A DNA stretch of 43,992 nucleotides from Olavius sp. associated proteobacterium Delta 1 (GCA_902749685.1 CACVKW010000439.1:1-43992); one strand, 5' to 3'. Shown: positions 34,016 to 43,055, numbered from the stretch's first letter. Made by a program: numbers and translations. The notes: generated by a model from the sequence alone, not told the origin.

Positions 34016-34339
34016 ATGAAAAAAACAGCCCAACTATGTGTGTTAGCGTTGTTGACTTTTTTGATGACCGGCTTATCAGCCTCGGCCCAGGATGGTGAAA
34101 GACTTTATATCTATAAATTCTGCACAACCTGCCACGGGCAAAACGGGATATCTATTGCTCCCAATTACCCCAATTTGGCCAGACAGAATCAACGGTATCT
34201 GGTTAATCAGGTGAAGGACATCATTGCAAAAAAGAGAGCCAACAATTTCACCCTGCTGATGACCGAACACCCGGTCGTAATTAGTATTAACGACGAAGAA
34301 ATAGCCCTTATCGCGGCCCATTTGACAAATATCAAATAG
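34016..34339 (+). CDS. Small monohaem cytochrome c
   Basis: A 107 aa exported cytochrome with signal peptide (about 1-24, SASAQD) and one haem site CTTCHGQNG near residue 38. The remainder is c5/c4-like (PNYPNLARQNQRYLVNQVKDI and a Met ligand in LLMTEHP). It follows nosGH by 105 nt with a good Shine-Dalgarno (AGGAGGT) and matches the small cytochromes (NosC type) that move electrons from NosGH to NosZ. Confidence 0.9.
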   Translation: MKKTAQLCVLALLTFLMTGLSASAQDGERLYIYKFCTTCHGQNGISIAPNYPNLARQNQRYLVNQVKDIIAKKRANNFTLLMTEHPVVISINDEEIALIAAHLTNIK

Positions 34340-34357
34340 GCAGCGGCTTCGCCCCAA

Positions 34358-34584
34358 CTGGAATGATGGAATAGTGGAATGATGGGCTAAAGGAAATAAA
34401 GAATCAAAGCGCATATAAATCCATTGATTTTCTCGTTACTAAAGAATTTTTTCGGGATGAAAGCAGCAGATGGGTGTCTGACGAACATCATTAAGAGAGG
34501 TAGATTTATCATTTATAGAATAAAATGGCGTCTTCTGCTTTTCATACCCAATATTCCAACATTCCACTATTCAATTATTCCATG
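34358..34584. repeat. Modular inverted-repeat element I (TGGAATGATGGAATAG words)
   Basis: Left arm 34358-34388 (CTGGAATGATGGAATAGTGG), right arm 34545-34584 (CCAATATTCCAACATTCCAC), complementary. About 155 nt of AT-rich sequence lie between. The 34340-34699 gap contains only this element and an unconvincing 74-codon frame. Confidence 0.6.
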
Positions 34585-34699
34585 TGGCTTACAGAAGAAA
34601 ATGGCTACAAGAATAACTATAATTTCAATAGGTCGTCTGATTTCCTAGACCTTTAATTGACCCCGTAGTTGTTTATACCACAAAGGAACCTTCTGCCAG

Positions 34700-35359
34700 A
34701 TGGAACCAACTCCCCAGCAAGGCATTGCCGGAAAAGGAACCCAAAAAAAGCTGTTTATGGCTTTTGGTTTGGTAACCCTTGTCTTTGTTGTACTTTTTAT
34801 GATCATTTTGCCCTATGAATTTTATAATCGCGATGTTGACGAGGCCAGGCAAAACGCTCAAAATATCTCCAAACTTATCCGAACCGGTATTCTTTCCCAT
34901 ATGATTGAAGGTGCAGATCCCAAAAGTATGAGAGATTTACTAACAACACTTCAAACTCAATTCGATTTTAAGTTTAGGCTGATCCGCAGCCGTCAGGTAG
35001 AGAAGCAACACAGGTTCAATGAAGATCCGCAAGGCAAAGATGATTTGATTAATGAGGTTTTGCAGACGGGACGCGGACGCGAGGATTGGCTGGGCAGTAC
35101 CCGCTTTCGCTATGTCACCCCTTTTGTCGCCGATGAGAGCTGTCAAAAGTGCCACCGGGGGCTGAACGACCAGATAATTGAAACCGGCAGTGTCCTGGGC
35201 GTATCCGAAATCATTTTCGAACTCAAAAATGTACGCAGTGCTTCCATCCGGCAGATCATCGAAGTTACCTTGCTAATGGTCGCCGGTCTGGTGACTTTGG
35301 GCTTGATTTTGTTTTTTATCGTAAAAAAAGGAATACTTGATCCAATGGGGATCGAATAA
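34700..35359 (+). CDS. DUF3365-like c-haem sensor domain protein, lacks output
   Basis: A 219 aa membrane protein with a first helix (about 19-40), a periplasmic domain (about 41-185) containing one haem site CQKCH and the DESCQKCHRG / VLGVSEI pattern of DUF3365 (Tll0287-like) haem-sensor domains, then a second helix (about 190-210). The protein ends with KKGILDPMGIE, just where a HAMP domain normally starts; no kinase, cyclase or chemotaxis domain follows. It may be a truncated sensor or one that signals through partners. Repeat element J begins 9 nt after the stop. Confidence 0.75.
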   Translation: MEPTPQQGIAGKGTQKKLFMAFGLVTLVFVVLFMIILPYEFYNRDVDEARQNAQNISKLIRTGILSHMIEGADPKSMRDLLTTLQTQFDFKFRLIRSRQVEKQHRFNEDPQGKDDLINEVLQTGRGREDWLGSTRFRYVTPFVADESCQKCHRGLNDQIIETGSVLGVSEIIFELKNVRSASIRQIIEVTLLMVAGLVTLGLILFFIVKKGILDPMGIE

Positions 35360-35367
35360 CTAGTGTC

Positions 35368-35485
35368 GATTGAATATTGAATATTTAAGGTCCGCCTGCC
35401 GCGGATCGTTTATAAATAAAAGCACATAAAATATGACTGAGCGAAGCGATATCCACAAATCTTCAATCTTCATTATTCAATATTA
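35368..35485. repeat. Modular inverted-repeat element J (TTGAATATTGAATATT words)
   Basis: Left arm 35368-35390 (GATTGAATATTGAATATTT), right arm 35461-35485 (CTTCAATCTTCATTATTCAA). The core TGACTGAGCGAAGCGA (35435-35450) is the most complete in the window; 22 nt at 35439-35460 equal those of element A. Confidence 0.75.
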
Positions 35486-35509
35486 GGGCCGTTCCGGGTG
35501 AGGAAATAC

Positions 35510-36283
35510 ATGAATAAAGGCCGATTCTATTTGGGGCTCATTGCTGTCTTTGGACTGCTGCTATTCTTCCGGGTAAATGCTGAGGCAGAACAATTGCCGA
35601 TAGGGGACTGCGATTCTCCCAAACCGCAAACTGATTTAAGGCATTGTGTTTTTTGGAACAAATCTTTTCCCGGAATTGATCTGCGCGGCACTTTACTGGA
35701 TGGCGTGCACCTGCGCGGCACCAACTTGACCGGCTGCAACCTCTCGGGAGCCAGCCTGCGCGGAGCCGATCTGCGCTGGTCGGATTTCAGCAAATGCCAA
35801 TTGAATGGCACCGATTTCAGCAACTCAAACCTGTTTCACACGACTTTTGATGGCGCAATTATGGATAGGGCCAAACTGATTAAGGCCTATCTGTTCGGGG
35901 CCAAGTTCAACTACATCCAGGCGAGACAGGCTGACTTTACTGACGCCTTCATGAAAGACCTGAATATTGCCGACGGCGATCTGTCCGGCAGTATCTTCGA
36001 ACGCGGAAAAATGTTGCGTGCAGTGATGATCGGCAGCAACTTGACAGGCGCTGATCTGCAAAATGCAGATCTCACCGGAAGCGCTCTGGAAGAAGCTGAC
36101 TTTACCCGGGCAGACCTTAGTGGTGCCTCATTAAAGGGCGTAACACTTGACGATACAATCTTTTCAGAAGCTAATCTGGATCAAGCTGATTTTACGGGTG
36201 CTGTTATAGAAAATATGGATGGCACCTGGTTTAAACACGCAATCAATCTCCCAATACACCTGCAGCAAATGCTGGATCAGTAG
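35510..36283 (+). CDS. Exported pentapeptide-repeat protein
   Basis: A 257 aa protein with a signal peptide (about 6-26) and then a run of A(D/N)LXX-type pentapeptide repeats (DLRGTLLDGVHLRGTNLTGCNLSGAS and later ADFTRADLSGASL blocks) that should form a square beta-helix. The cysteines GDCDSP, RHCVFW, GCNL and SKCQL cluster in the first third. ATG at 35510 has GAGGAAAT in front; a GTG at 35498 is less likely. Periplasmic pentapeptide proteins have no fixed function; position after the nos cluster is the only hint. Confidence 0.85.
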   Translation: MNKGRFYLGLIAVFGLLLFFRVNAEAEQLPIGDCDSPKPQTDLRHCVFWNKSFPGIDLRGTLLDGVHLRGTNLTGCNLSGASLRGADLRWSDFSKCQLNGTDFSNSNLFHTTFDGAIMDRAKLIKAYLFGAKFNYIQARQADFTDAFMKDLNIADGDLSGSIFERGKMLRAVMIGSNLTGADLQNADLTGSALEEADFTRADLSGASLKGVTLDDTIFSEANLDQADFTGAVIENMDGTWFKHAINLPIHLQQMLDQ

Positions 36284-36296
36284 AGCGTTTGCTCTA
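36281..36296 (+). terminator. Short stem-loop at the pentapeptide gene stop codon
   Basis: TAGAGC-GTTT-GCTCTA, a perfect 6-bp stem with a 4-nt loop that includes the TAG stop. No T run follows, so a weak or Rho-assisted end at best. Confidence 0.35.
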
Positions 36297-36859
36297 TACC
36301 GCTCCGATATCGGTAGGTTAGCCGGTCTTCTTTGGATTATTAATGACGTCTTTGGTCTGAATCAAACGCGCTAATAATTTTTTTTTAAATTTACTAATCT
36401 AGCTGGCCACTTTTTGACAGTCGACCAGTCAGCACCACGCTGAATAAAAGGAATGCTATCTACCTAATCCCCATCCTCATTCCCTCCCGCTCATACCATA
36501 GGCGGACATTCCACAGAGGAGGGAAGTGAAATTCCGTTTACTTGAACTTTTAAATATCCTGGAAATATGATTGATGGGTCGGGGAATTTCCCGCCCTAGG
36601 CCACGATTGAAGCGGAGTGGGTGATCGCAACCGAAAGCGGATGCTGTCTGAGATCATTAGGGGGCGTTATGAATGAACAGTTTTAGTCAGCGGGCTTCAG
36701 TTAACCACATATTACGGCATTGAGCACATTGTTTTGATGTCATACCATATTCTGATCATTTATTACGAACCCTTAGGATCGAGTTCATGCGGTTTCGGTG
36801 GTGATTACCCACGCAGCGGGTCGGCTTTGAAAAACTACCTGGCCTCTCATTTAATTTAC
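36284..36859. other. Intergenic region between convergent operons
   Basis: About 575 nt between the plus-strand pentapeptide gene and the minus-strand nrfD-like gene. It has a poly-T stretch at 36378-36386 and a GTCGGGGAATTTCCCGCCC hairpin-like run near 36575. No convincing gene, repeat family or mobile-element end was recognised; a degraded element or small RNA is possible. Confidence 0.4.
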
Positions 36860-38098
36860 CTACCGTGCTTCAAACCGCTGCTCAATTATCAGGGCCGGCC
36901 TGATCAGCAGAGTTACAACCAGCATGCCGACGGCCAGAATGCCGATCGCGACACAGATCTCCACCCAACTGGGTGCGTAACTAATCACTTCCCCCAAAGG
37001 CGACGGAACCAGTCCCGGCACAATCAACCCCATGCCTTTTTCGATCCAGATACCGATAAAAAGCACAACACAGGCCGGAAGCAGCACCTTGGGGTTATTC
37101 TTGCCCGGATTCCAGATCAGCGTCAATGTCCCTAAAAGGTTCAGGCTGATCGCGGTCCAGATCCAGGGGACCAAGGCCGAGTGACCTTTGAGACCGAAAT
37201 AGAGATAGATAGCCGGCAGACTGTGATGCGTGGGAAGGTAGAACTCCTTGAAAACCTCGGAAAAAAGCATGATGAGATTAATGATGGCCGAAATGACAAT
37301 GATCAGCCTCAGCTTGTTAAAGGTCTCTTTGTCGATTTTATAGGTGGTGGCAGTATGAACAATTACCAGTACCACGGTTATCAAAGCCGGCCCGGCCGCA
37401 AAGGCAGATGCTAAAAACCTGGGGCCCATTAAAGGATTGTTCCAGAAAGGCCTGGCAGGCAGTCCCTGATACAGAAAAGCCGTTACCAGGTGAATTGAAA
37501 AAGCCCAGAAAATTGAGAGAAAAACAAAGGGTCGATATTTTTTTTCATCCGGTTCACGTTTGTTGTACTGGCAAAAAAGGATATAGGCCGGCACCAGCAG
37601 ATTGAGAGCCAGATAACCGTTTAATACGATGATATCCCACGTGAGCAGCGAGGACGGCCAATTAAAAATCCCGATACCCGGTATCAGATGCCAGAGCTTC
37701 ATGGGACCGCCGAGATCGGCAGTGATAAACAGCAGGCACATCACCAGGGCTCCGTTGGCCACACCTTCACCGATGATCACCACTTTATGCAGATCCTTAT
37801 CCCGGAACATATAAGCAGGTAAAATCAACATAACGGCCGCCGCCGCCACACCCACCAGAAACGTGAAATTACCGATATAGAACCCCCAGCTGACGATATC
37901 GGACATGTTGGTGGCAGAAAGGCCTAAGTGCGTTTGAACGGAATAGGCATATATCCCCAGCATCACCATCGCGGCCAAACAAGACAGATATATCTGATAG
38001 CCGATACCGCCTGATAGATTCCATACGATGACATCCGTTACAAACGATATAATTCCTTTTTCCGGTGACTCTTTTGTCATAACTTTTGCTTGCGACAT
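36860..38098 (-). CDS. NrfD-family quinone-interacting membrane subunit
   Basis: A 412 aa protein with about ten membrane helices and the NrfD/DsrP/QrcD-like pattern (SDIVSWGFYIGNFTFLVG near 66, WPSSLLTWDIIVLNGYLALN near 148, KGMGLIVPGLVPSPLGEV near 357). It is the likely quinol-oxidising membrane partner of the preceding Tat ferredoxin. No haem or iron site is expected. It is the last gene of the minus-strand nap operon; the two genes are separated by a spacer with element K and a strong hairpin. Confidence 0.9.
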   Translation of the reverse strand: MSQAKVMTKESPEKGIISFVTDVIVWNLSGGIGYQIYLSCLAAMVMLGIYAYSVQTHLGLSATNMSDIVSWGFYIGNFTFLVGVAAAAVMLILPAYMFRDKDLHKVVIIGEGVANGALVMCLLFITADLGGPMKLWHLIPGIGIFNWPSSLLTWDIIVLNGYLALNLLVPAYILFCQYNKREPDEKKYRPFVFLSIFWAFSIHLVTAFLYQGLPARPFWNNPLMGPRFLASAFAAGPALITVVLVIVHTATTYKIDKETFNKLRLIIVISAIINLIMLFSEVFKEFYLPTHHSLPAIYLYFGLKGHSALVPWIWTAISLNLLGTLTLIWNPGKNNPKVLLPACVVLFIGIWIEKGMGLIVPGLVPSPLGEVISYAPSWVEICVAIGILAVGMLVVTLLIRPALIIEQRFEAR

Positions 38099-38106
38099 CT
38101 CTTGAA

Positions 38107-38262
38107 CTCCGTTGAGCCGGTTGGCCCGTTTAGCCCGTTAGTCTGTTGCGCCGGTTTGTCGGTTTAGCCGGTTGGTCCGTTTTCCGTTGAGCCCGTTTAA
38201 ATCGGAAGAATACATTGTCTGACCGGTCAACCCCGCTGGAGGCGGGGCTAACCGGCAAAACC
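38107..38262. repeat. Modular element K with GC hairpin (CCGGTTNGCCCGTTTAG words)
   Basis: Tandem degenerate words such as CCGGTTGGCCCGTTTAGCCC on one side and GACCGGTCAACC ... CTAACCGGC on the other. The hairpin CCCCGC-TGGAG-GCGGGG lies at 38231-38247. It separates the ferredoxin gene from the nrfD-like gene. Confidence 0.55.
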
Positions 38263-38266
38263 TATC

Positions 38267-39238
38267 TTAGTCAATAAAATACCAGAACTTCGGATCCGTT
38301 CCCAGATCCTCTTTAAACCTGAAAACCTTCTTGTGCTTCAGGACAAATCTGATTTCACTTTTGGGGTCGAGAAGATTTCCGAACACCCTCGAACCGGTGG
38401 GGCAGGCCTCAACACAGGCCGGAAGTCGGCCTTCTCTGCTTCTTTGCACACAAAAGGTACATTTTTCCATCTGTCCTTTGGCGCGCATGCGGTTGCCGAG
38501 ATAGTGCTGCTTTTTGGTCATTTCCGCTGCCGGTACCTGGGGTTCGTTCCAGTTGAATCGACGACCGTAATAGGGGCACGCCGCCATACAATACCGGCAG
38601 CCGATGCACCAGTCATAGTCCACGACGACAATTCCGTCGGGCTCTTTCCAGGTGGCTTTTGTGGGGCAGGCCTTGATACAGGGGGCGCTTTCACAGTGGA
38701 AACACTGTACTCCCATATAAAAATGATTCTCAACCGGCACTTCATGGAAGTATTTGCCGTCGCCTACTTCCGGGCTCATTTGGCCGTGTTCCATTTCAAA
38801 TATGCGGATGTATTGCGTATTGGATTTGCGGTCGAGGTTGTTCTCCTTGACGCAGGCGGCCACACACTCCATGTATCCTTCACAGCGCGTGACATTAAAG
38901 GCATAGCCGAATAAAACATTTTCTATGGGCGCCTGGGAACTCACCTGGACATCGACGCCTCTTTTCATTTTGACTAACCGCTCCAGGCGCCTTACCGTCT
39001 CATCCTTTTCCTCCTGAGTCATAAGTTGGTAATTTTTCTTGAAGTACTCTTGCCACTGCAAGGAAAGCTCTTCTTTAGAGCCGAACATTCCGCTGCCGCA
39101 GCCCGAGAGCATCGCAGCACCGCCTAAAGCGGCGGCCTTGGCGGCACCTTTGAGGAATTCCCGGCGCCCGCACGGTTTACCCTGTCTTTGGGTGCTTTCT
39201 GTATGCTTTTGACAATTGTGTTTTTTTACGGGATCCAT
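38267..39238 (-). CDS. Tat lipoprotein with NrfC/DmsB-like iron-sulfur domain
   Basis: A 323 aa protein with Tat signal GRREFLKG (about 23-30) and lipobox AMLSGC (about 47). Four Cys groups follow: CEGYMECVAAC, CFHCESAPCIKAC, CIGCRYCMAAC and CTFCVQRS with CVEACP. In the first group the usual second Cys is replaced by Tyr (C-x2-Y-x2-C-x3-C), so one cluster has only three local ligands or is of 3Fe-4S type. With the NrfD-like protein it should form a periplasmic-facing quinol dehydrogenase passing electrons to the tetrahaem cytochromes and NapA. Confidence 0.9.
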   Translation of the reverse strand: MDPVKKHNCQKHTESTQRQGKPCGRREFLKGAAKAAALGGAAMLSGCGSGMFGSKEELSLQWQEYFKKNYQLMTQEEKDETVRRLERLVKMKRGVDVQVSSQAPIENVLFGYAFNVTRCEGYMECVAACVKENNLDRKSNTQYIRIFEMEHGQMSPEVGDGKYFHEVPVENHFYMGVQCFHCESAPCIKACPTKATWKEPDGIVVVDYDWCIGCRYCMAACPYYGRRFNWNEPQVPAAEMTKKQHYLGNRMRAKGQMEKCTFCVQRSREGRLPACVEACPTGSRVFGNLLDPKSEIRFVLKHKKVFRFKEDLGTDPKFWYFID

Positions 39239-39247
39239 GCTATTTCC

Positions 39248-39871
39248 CTATTTTTTAAAAGGCGGTGAGTAGGTTACCGGCCAACGTTTTTTAAAGCGCG
39301 GTGAGTGGGGATCGTGGCAGGATACACAGCTTTTGACGACCCGATTGCCGGCCCAGTAAGCGACGCGCTTGCCGTGGGCACCGCCCACCCAGTCTTTTAG
39401 CTGCCTGAAATGGCATTGAGCGCACATCTGGTAGCTGTGATCCATATCCACTTTGACACCGGCCTCGGTTTCCAAAGAATCGCGTTCCTCTTTATTATGA
39501 CACGTAAAACAGGACAACGGTTTTTCGCGTCCGCCATGATCCAGTTTGATATCACCATGGGCTATATCAGCAGCCCGGGCAACACTGACAGATTTATTAT
39601 TATGACATTGGCTGCATTTATAACGCTCAACCTTGTCCTTGCGGGTTTCGGTCCGGAAAAGTCCCCCCTGATATCTTGTCCTCACCAAAACGGTATCAGC
39701 CGGCTGCGCCAGCACTGATTGGATGCTCTTTGCATCATCAAACGGTGTGTTCGCATTTTTATAAATCTGGATGACGCCGCCTTGTTCGGAATAGGCGGTC
39801 CATCCTGCAAAAAAAACCAGCAGTAAAGAAAATATCCCCAAAAGGTATTTTTTAAAGGTTGTTGTCTTCAT
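39248..39871 (-). CDS. Tetrahaem cytochrome c (NapM-like)
   Basis: A 207 aa protein with an N-terminal membrane/signal segment (about residues 9-27) and four CxxCH haem sites: CSQCH, CFTCH, CAQCH and CVSCH. Length and haem number resemble NapM, the tetrahaem cytochrome of Desulfovibrio nap clusters. It probably links the NrfCD-like module with the NapB-like cytochrome or NapA. It starts 182 nt after the NapB-like gene and ends 10 nt before the ferredoxin gene. Confidence 0.8.
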   Translation of the reverse strand: MKTTTFKKYLLGIFSLLLVFFAGWTAYSEQGGVIQIYKNANTPFDDAKSIQSVLAQPADTVLVRTRYQGGLFRTETRKDKVERYKCSQCHNNKSVSVARAADIAHGDIKLDHGGREKPLSCFTCHNKEERDSLETEAGVKVDMDHSYQMCAQCHFRQLKDWVGGAHGKRVAYWAGNRVVKSCVSCHDPHSPRFKKRWPVTYSPPFKK

Positions 39872-39948
39872 AACGTCCTTATTTTACTCGGCTGTTATCT
39901 CCAATTTTTGTGTTTAAATTAATAAAGAATTTATCAATATAATGCTAT

Positions 39949-39992
39949 CGAGCATCCAGCATCAAGAATCGAGTATCGAGTATCCAGTATCG
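39949..39992. repeat. Short tandem words of the ATCCAGTATCC type
   Basis: GAGCATCCAGCATCAAGAATCGAGTATCGAGTATCCAGTATC-like run between the NapB-like and NapM-like genes. It repeats the words of elements F and M but without a visible second arm, perhaps a relic of such an element. Confidence 0.4.
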
Positions 39993-40053
39993 CATTGATT
40001 ATGGCACAATCCTTTTTCCGAACACTATTGCATTTTGGTCCCCCTGGTCCGGG

Positions 40054-40743
40054 TTATGACCCGGCATTCCGTTGAAACGGTTTGACGCCGGTGTTGATAT
40101 CCGGCACATGGCATTGCCGGCAATTTCCCCGCGAGGGGTGCTCCACCCGAATGGCCGCCACCGCACCCGGCCCCACATGGCAGGCGATGCAATTGCCTCG
40201 CATCTGAAGTTCATGCGGAATGGGCGGCGGAGCCCCGGGCAGTTCGGATCGGCCCAGGCGCGGTGTTGCCACGCTGCGCCAGTCAATGTCAACGAACAGT
40301 TCTTTGCCGGTCATGGGAATATGACACTGCCGGCAGGCCTCCTGTTCCGGGTGGGGCGTTATGGGCGTGTTTCTTTTAAGCTCTGCCGACCAACCACCCC
40401 GGGCATGACAGGCAAGACATTCAACCCGGGCTAAATCAGGTTCTTCAACCTTATGTGGAATAAAAGGTGGCGACCCGGGATACTGTCTGCGTGAGTAGTA
40501 TTCGCTGAGGGTGCGTTCGGAGGACACTCCTGCCAGATATTCGCTGGACAACTTGTCATAGTCAATGAATATGGCTTGCCCCTTCTGATCAAAGTCAAGG
40601 TTCTGAGGGCCTAATGCAGCCGTTGCCATCTCCTTTGGTTGAAAGGAGAATCCCGAAATCACCACCAGGGGCAATGCAATGATACAGAGACCGGCAAAAA
40701 CGAGAAATACTTTTCCCACCTTTTTGTCTGGCGTTTCCATCAT
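40054..40743 (-). CDS. Tetrahaem NapB-like cytochrome (duplicated NapB core)
   Basis: A 229 aa anchored cytochrome with one N-terminal helix (about 15-33) and four CxxCH sites: CLACH, CRQCH, CIACH and CRQCH. The segment PGSPPFIPHKV before haems 1-2 and PGAPPPIPHEL before haems 3-4 match each other and the NapB signature; each is followed by a first haem, a spacer with a His (ITPHPE, RVEHPS) and a CRQCH haem with a trailing PM/PD. This is a NapB dihaem core present twice. The ATGA overlap with napA at 40740-40743 fixes the start at 40743. Confidence 0.85.
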   Translation of the reverse strand: MMETPDKKVGKVFLVFAGLCIIALPLVVISGFSFQPKEMATAALGPQNLDFDQKGQAIFIDYDKLSSEYLAGVSSERTLSEYYSRRQYPGSPPFIPHKVEEPDLARVECLACHARGGWSAELKRNTPITPHPEQEACRQCHIPMTGKELFVDIDWRSVATPRLGRSELPGAPPPIPHELQMRGNCIACHVGPGAVAAIRVEHPSRGNCRQCHVPDINTGVKPFQRNAGS

Positions 40744-43055
40744 ACTATCTCCAGTTTGACAGCGCATTTTTTATAGTCCGGCTGTTTGGATATGGGGCAA
40801 AATGCATCCAAAGTCACCTCGTTGATTAAGTAGCTTTCGTCAAAGAACGGAACGAAAACCATGCCCTGTGGCGGGCGTCCCCTGCCGTTGATACTGGCCT
40901 TCATCACCACAGCGCCCCTGCGGGATGAGACTTTGACCTTCGTACCATTAACGATGCCCAGTCTGCCGGCATCATCCGGATTGATTTCGACATAGGCTTC
41001 CGGAGCAGCCTTGTGCAGGATCGGTACCCGCCGGGTCATGGATCCGGTATGCCAGTGCTCCAGGATCCGGCCGGTATTCAGCCAGAAAGGAAATTCACTG
41101 TCAGGGGACTCTGCCGCCGGCTCGTAAGGCCGCAACCAAATCCAGGCCCGGTTATCCGGTTTGCCGTAAAAATGGAAATCATCGCCTTTGGCGGCCGGGT
41201 CATATTTAGCGTTGTAGCGCCATTTGGTTTCCAATCCATCGACAAATGGCCAAACGACGCCCGATCGCGCTTTAAGCACTTTGAAAGGCGCCATTCTGTG
41301 TTTGGGGGAGTCGTGAAACTGAATATACTCATTCCAGATGTCTTCAATGTAGGTTTCTTCGGGCCAGGAAAATTGTTTTTCAAATCCCATTCGCCGAGCC
41401 ACCTCGATGATCTGCCAGGTATTGCTCATGCAATCACCCGGCATGGGAACAATCTGGTCGTTATGCTGGGTGCGCCGCTCCGAGTTGCCGAAAAATCCTT
41501 CACGCTCGATCCACAGGGCGGACGGCAGAACCACATCGGCCACATCGTAGGTCGGGGTGGGATATATTTCGGACACTACCATGAAGCGATCCTCCTTTTT
41601 GGCGCCATCCCGGTAGCGGTTCAAATTGGGCATGGTGACCATGGGATTGGTAACCTGTACCCACATGAACCGGATATCCCCCCGGTCCAGGGCCCGGAAC
41701 ATCTCCACCGTATGATAGGTCGGTTTGGGATCGATGTTTTCCACCGGCACATGCCAGATTTTAGCGGCCATCTTGCGGGCGCCTTCCTTCATGACAACGC
41801 CGTGCGGCAGCTTATGAGTCAGGGTGCCGACTTCACGCACTGTACCGCAGGCGCTCGGTTGACCGGTCAAAGAAAACGGGCCATTGCCCGGTTGGGAAAT
41901 CTTGCCCACCAGCAGATGACAATTGTAGACCAGGTTGTTGATCCAGGTGCCCCGGGTGTGCTGATTCATGCCCATGCACCAGTAAGAAACGACTTTTTTA
42001 TCCGGATCCCCGAAAAGCGACGCTAAATATCGGATGTCTTTGGCAGATACGCCGGATATTATTTCGACATTCTCCGGCGTGTAATCCGCCAGAAATGCTT
42101 TATACTGCTCAAAGTCAACGGTTTCGGCTTTGTCTTTGAACTTGAAATGGTCCTCGGTACCATAGCCGATGTTGGTTTTGCCTTTATGAAAGGAAACATG
42201 CTTGTTGACAAAATCCCAATTGACCCAGTCGTTGCGGATGATCTCATAGCAGATGGCATTGGCCACCGCCAGGTCCGTCTGGGGTTTGAAAAGGATCGAT
42301 CGATCCGATGCCTGGCTGGTGCGGGTGGTGCGGGTGGCAAAATCGATGATTTTGACATGGCCTTTGCTTTTGCGATTGGCCAGCATTCGGGAGAAAAGCA
42401 CCGGATGCATCTCGGCCATATTATTGCCCCAGGTAATAAACACATCGGCGTGATCGATGTCATCATAGGAGCCCATGGGCTCGTCCAATCCGAAACTGGT
42501 CAAAAAACCGGTTACTGCGCTGGCCATGCACAGACGCGCGTTGGCTTCCAGGTTGTTGGTGCCGATACATCCCTTGAACAGCTTGGAGGCCACATACCCG
42601 TCGGAAATCGACCATTGCCCGGAGCCGTACATGGCCACGGCGTCTTTGCCGTGGCTTTTGATCGTTTCCTGCATTTTGCGCGCCACCAGGTCGAGGGCTT
42701 CTGCCAGCGGTGTTTCCACCAATTTGCCGTTTTTGCGAACCAGGGCTTTGGTGATTCGATCCCTGCCGTAAAGGATCTGAACGGAATGGTAACCTTTGAC
42801 GCAGCACAGCCCCTTGTTCACGGTACAATTGGGATCGCCTTTGACGGCCACCGCCCGCTCACCGGACACACCGACCAGCAGGCCGCATCCGGTGCCGCAA
42901 AAACGACAGGGCGTCTTTTTCCATTCAATCCCGCCTGAAGATGGGTCTACATTTTTCCAGGCGCTGAAACTGATTCCCGGAAACAGGGTCGCTGCGGCTG
43001 CGGCGGCACTGTTTAGTGCCAGGGTCTTGATGAATGATCTTCTGGTGATACTCAT
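40740..43055 (-). CDS. napA: Periplasmic nitrate reductase catalytic subunit
   Basis: A 771 aa molybdenum enzyme reducing nitrate to nitrite in the periplasm. Tat signal TRRSFIKT (about 4-11), then the 4Fe-4S motif CRFCGTGCGLLVG with a downstream Cys (KGLCCVKG), then the molybdenum-ligand Cys in ARLCMASAVTGF (about residue 153), GSYDDIDHADVFITWGNN and the final MGD-binding domain (LNTGRILEHWHTGSMTRR). Length is nearer to Desulfovibrio NapA than to the longer proteobacterial forms. A nearby NapD-type chaperone and NapB-like cytochrome confirm the call. It reaches the next gene through a 4-nt overlap. Confidence 0.96.
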   Translation of the reverse strand: MSITRRSFIKTLALNSAAAAAATLFPGISFSAWKNVDPSSGGIEWKKTPCRFCGTGCGLLVGVSGERAVAVKGDPNCTVNKGLCCVKGYHSVQILYGRDRITKALVRKNGKLVETPLAEALDLVARKMQETIKSHGKDAVAMYGSGQWSISDGYVASKLFKGCIGTNNLEANARLCMASAVTGFLTSFGLDEPMGSYDDIDHADVFITWGNNMAEMHPVLFSRMLANRKSKGHVKIIDFATRTTRTSQASDRSILFKPQTDLAVANAICYEIIRNDWVNWDFVNKHVSFHKGKTNIGYGTEDHFKFKDKAETVDFEQYKAFLADYTPENVEIISGVSAKDIRYLASLFGDPDKKVVSYWCMGMNQHTRGTWINNLVYNCHLLVGKISQPGNGPFSLTGQPSACGTVREVGTLTHKLPHGVVMKEGARKMAAKIWHVPVENIDPKPTYHTVEMFRALDRGDIRFMWVQVTNPMVTMPNLNRYRDGAKKEDRFMVVSEIYPTPTYDVADVVLPSALWIEREGFFGNSERRTQHNDQIVPMPGDCMSNTWQIIEVARRMGFEKQFSWPEETYIEDIWNEYIQFHDSPKHRMAPFKVLKARSGVVWPFVDGLETKWRYNAKYDPAAKGDDFHFYGKPDNRAWIWLRPYEPAAESPDSEFPFWLNTGRILEHWHTGSMTRRVPILHKAAPEAYVEINPDDAGRLGIVNGTKVKVSSRRGAVVMKASINGRGRPPQGMVFVPFFDESYLINEVTLDAFCPISKQPDYKKCAVKLEIV

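Noticed and set aside
34424..34648. 74-codon frame after the monohaem cytochrome
   Set aside because: It is inside element I and its sequence is made of the arm words; no ribosome site.
36734..37135. 133-codon plus-strand frame
   Set aside because: Mostly the antisense shadow of the nrfD-like gene with no supporting motif.
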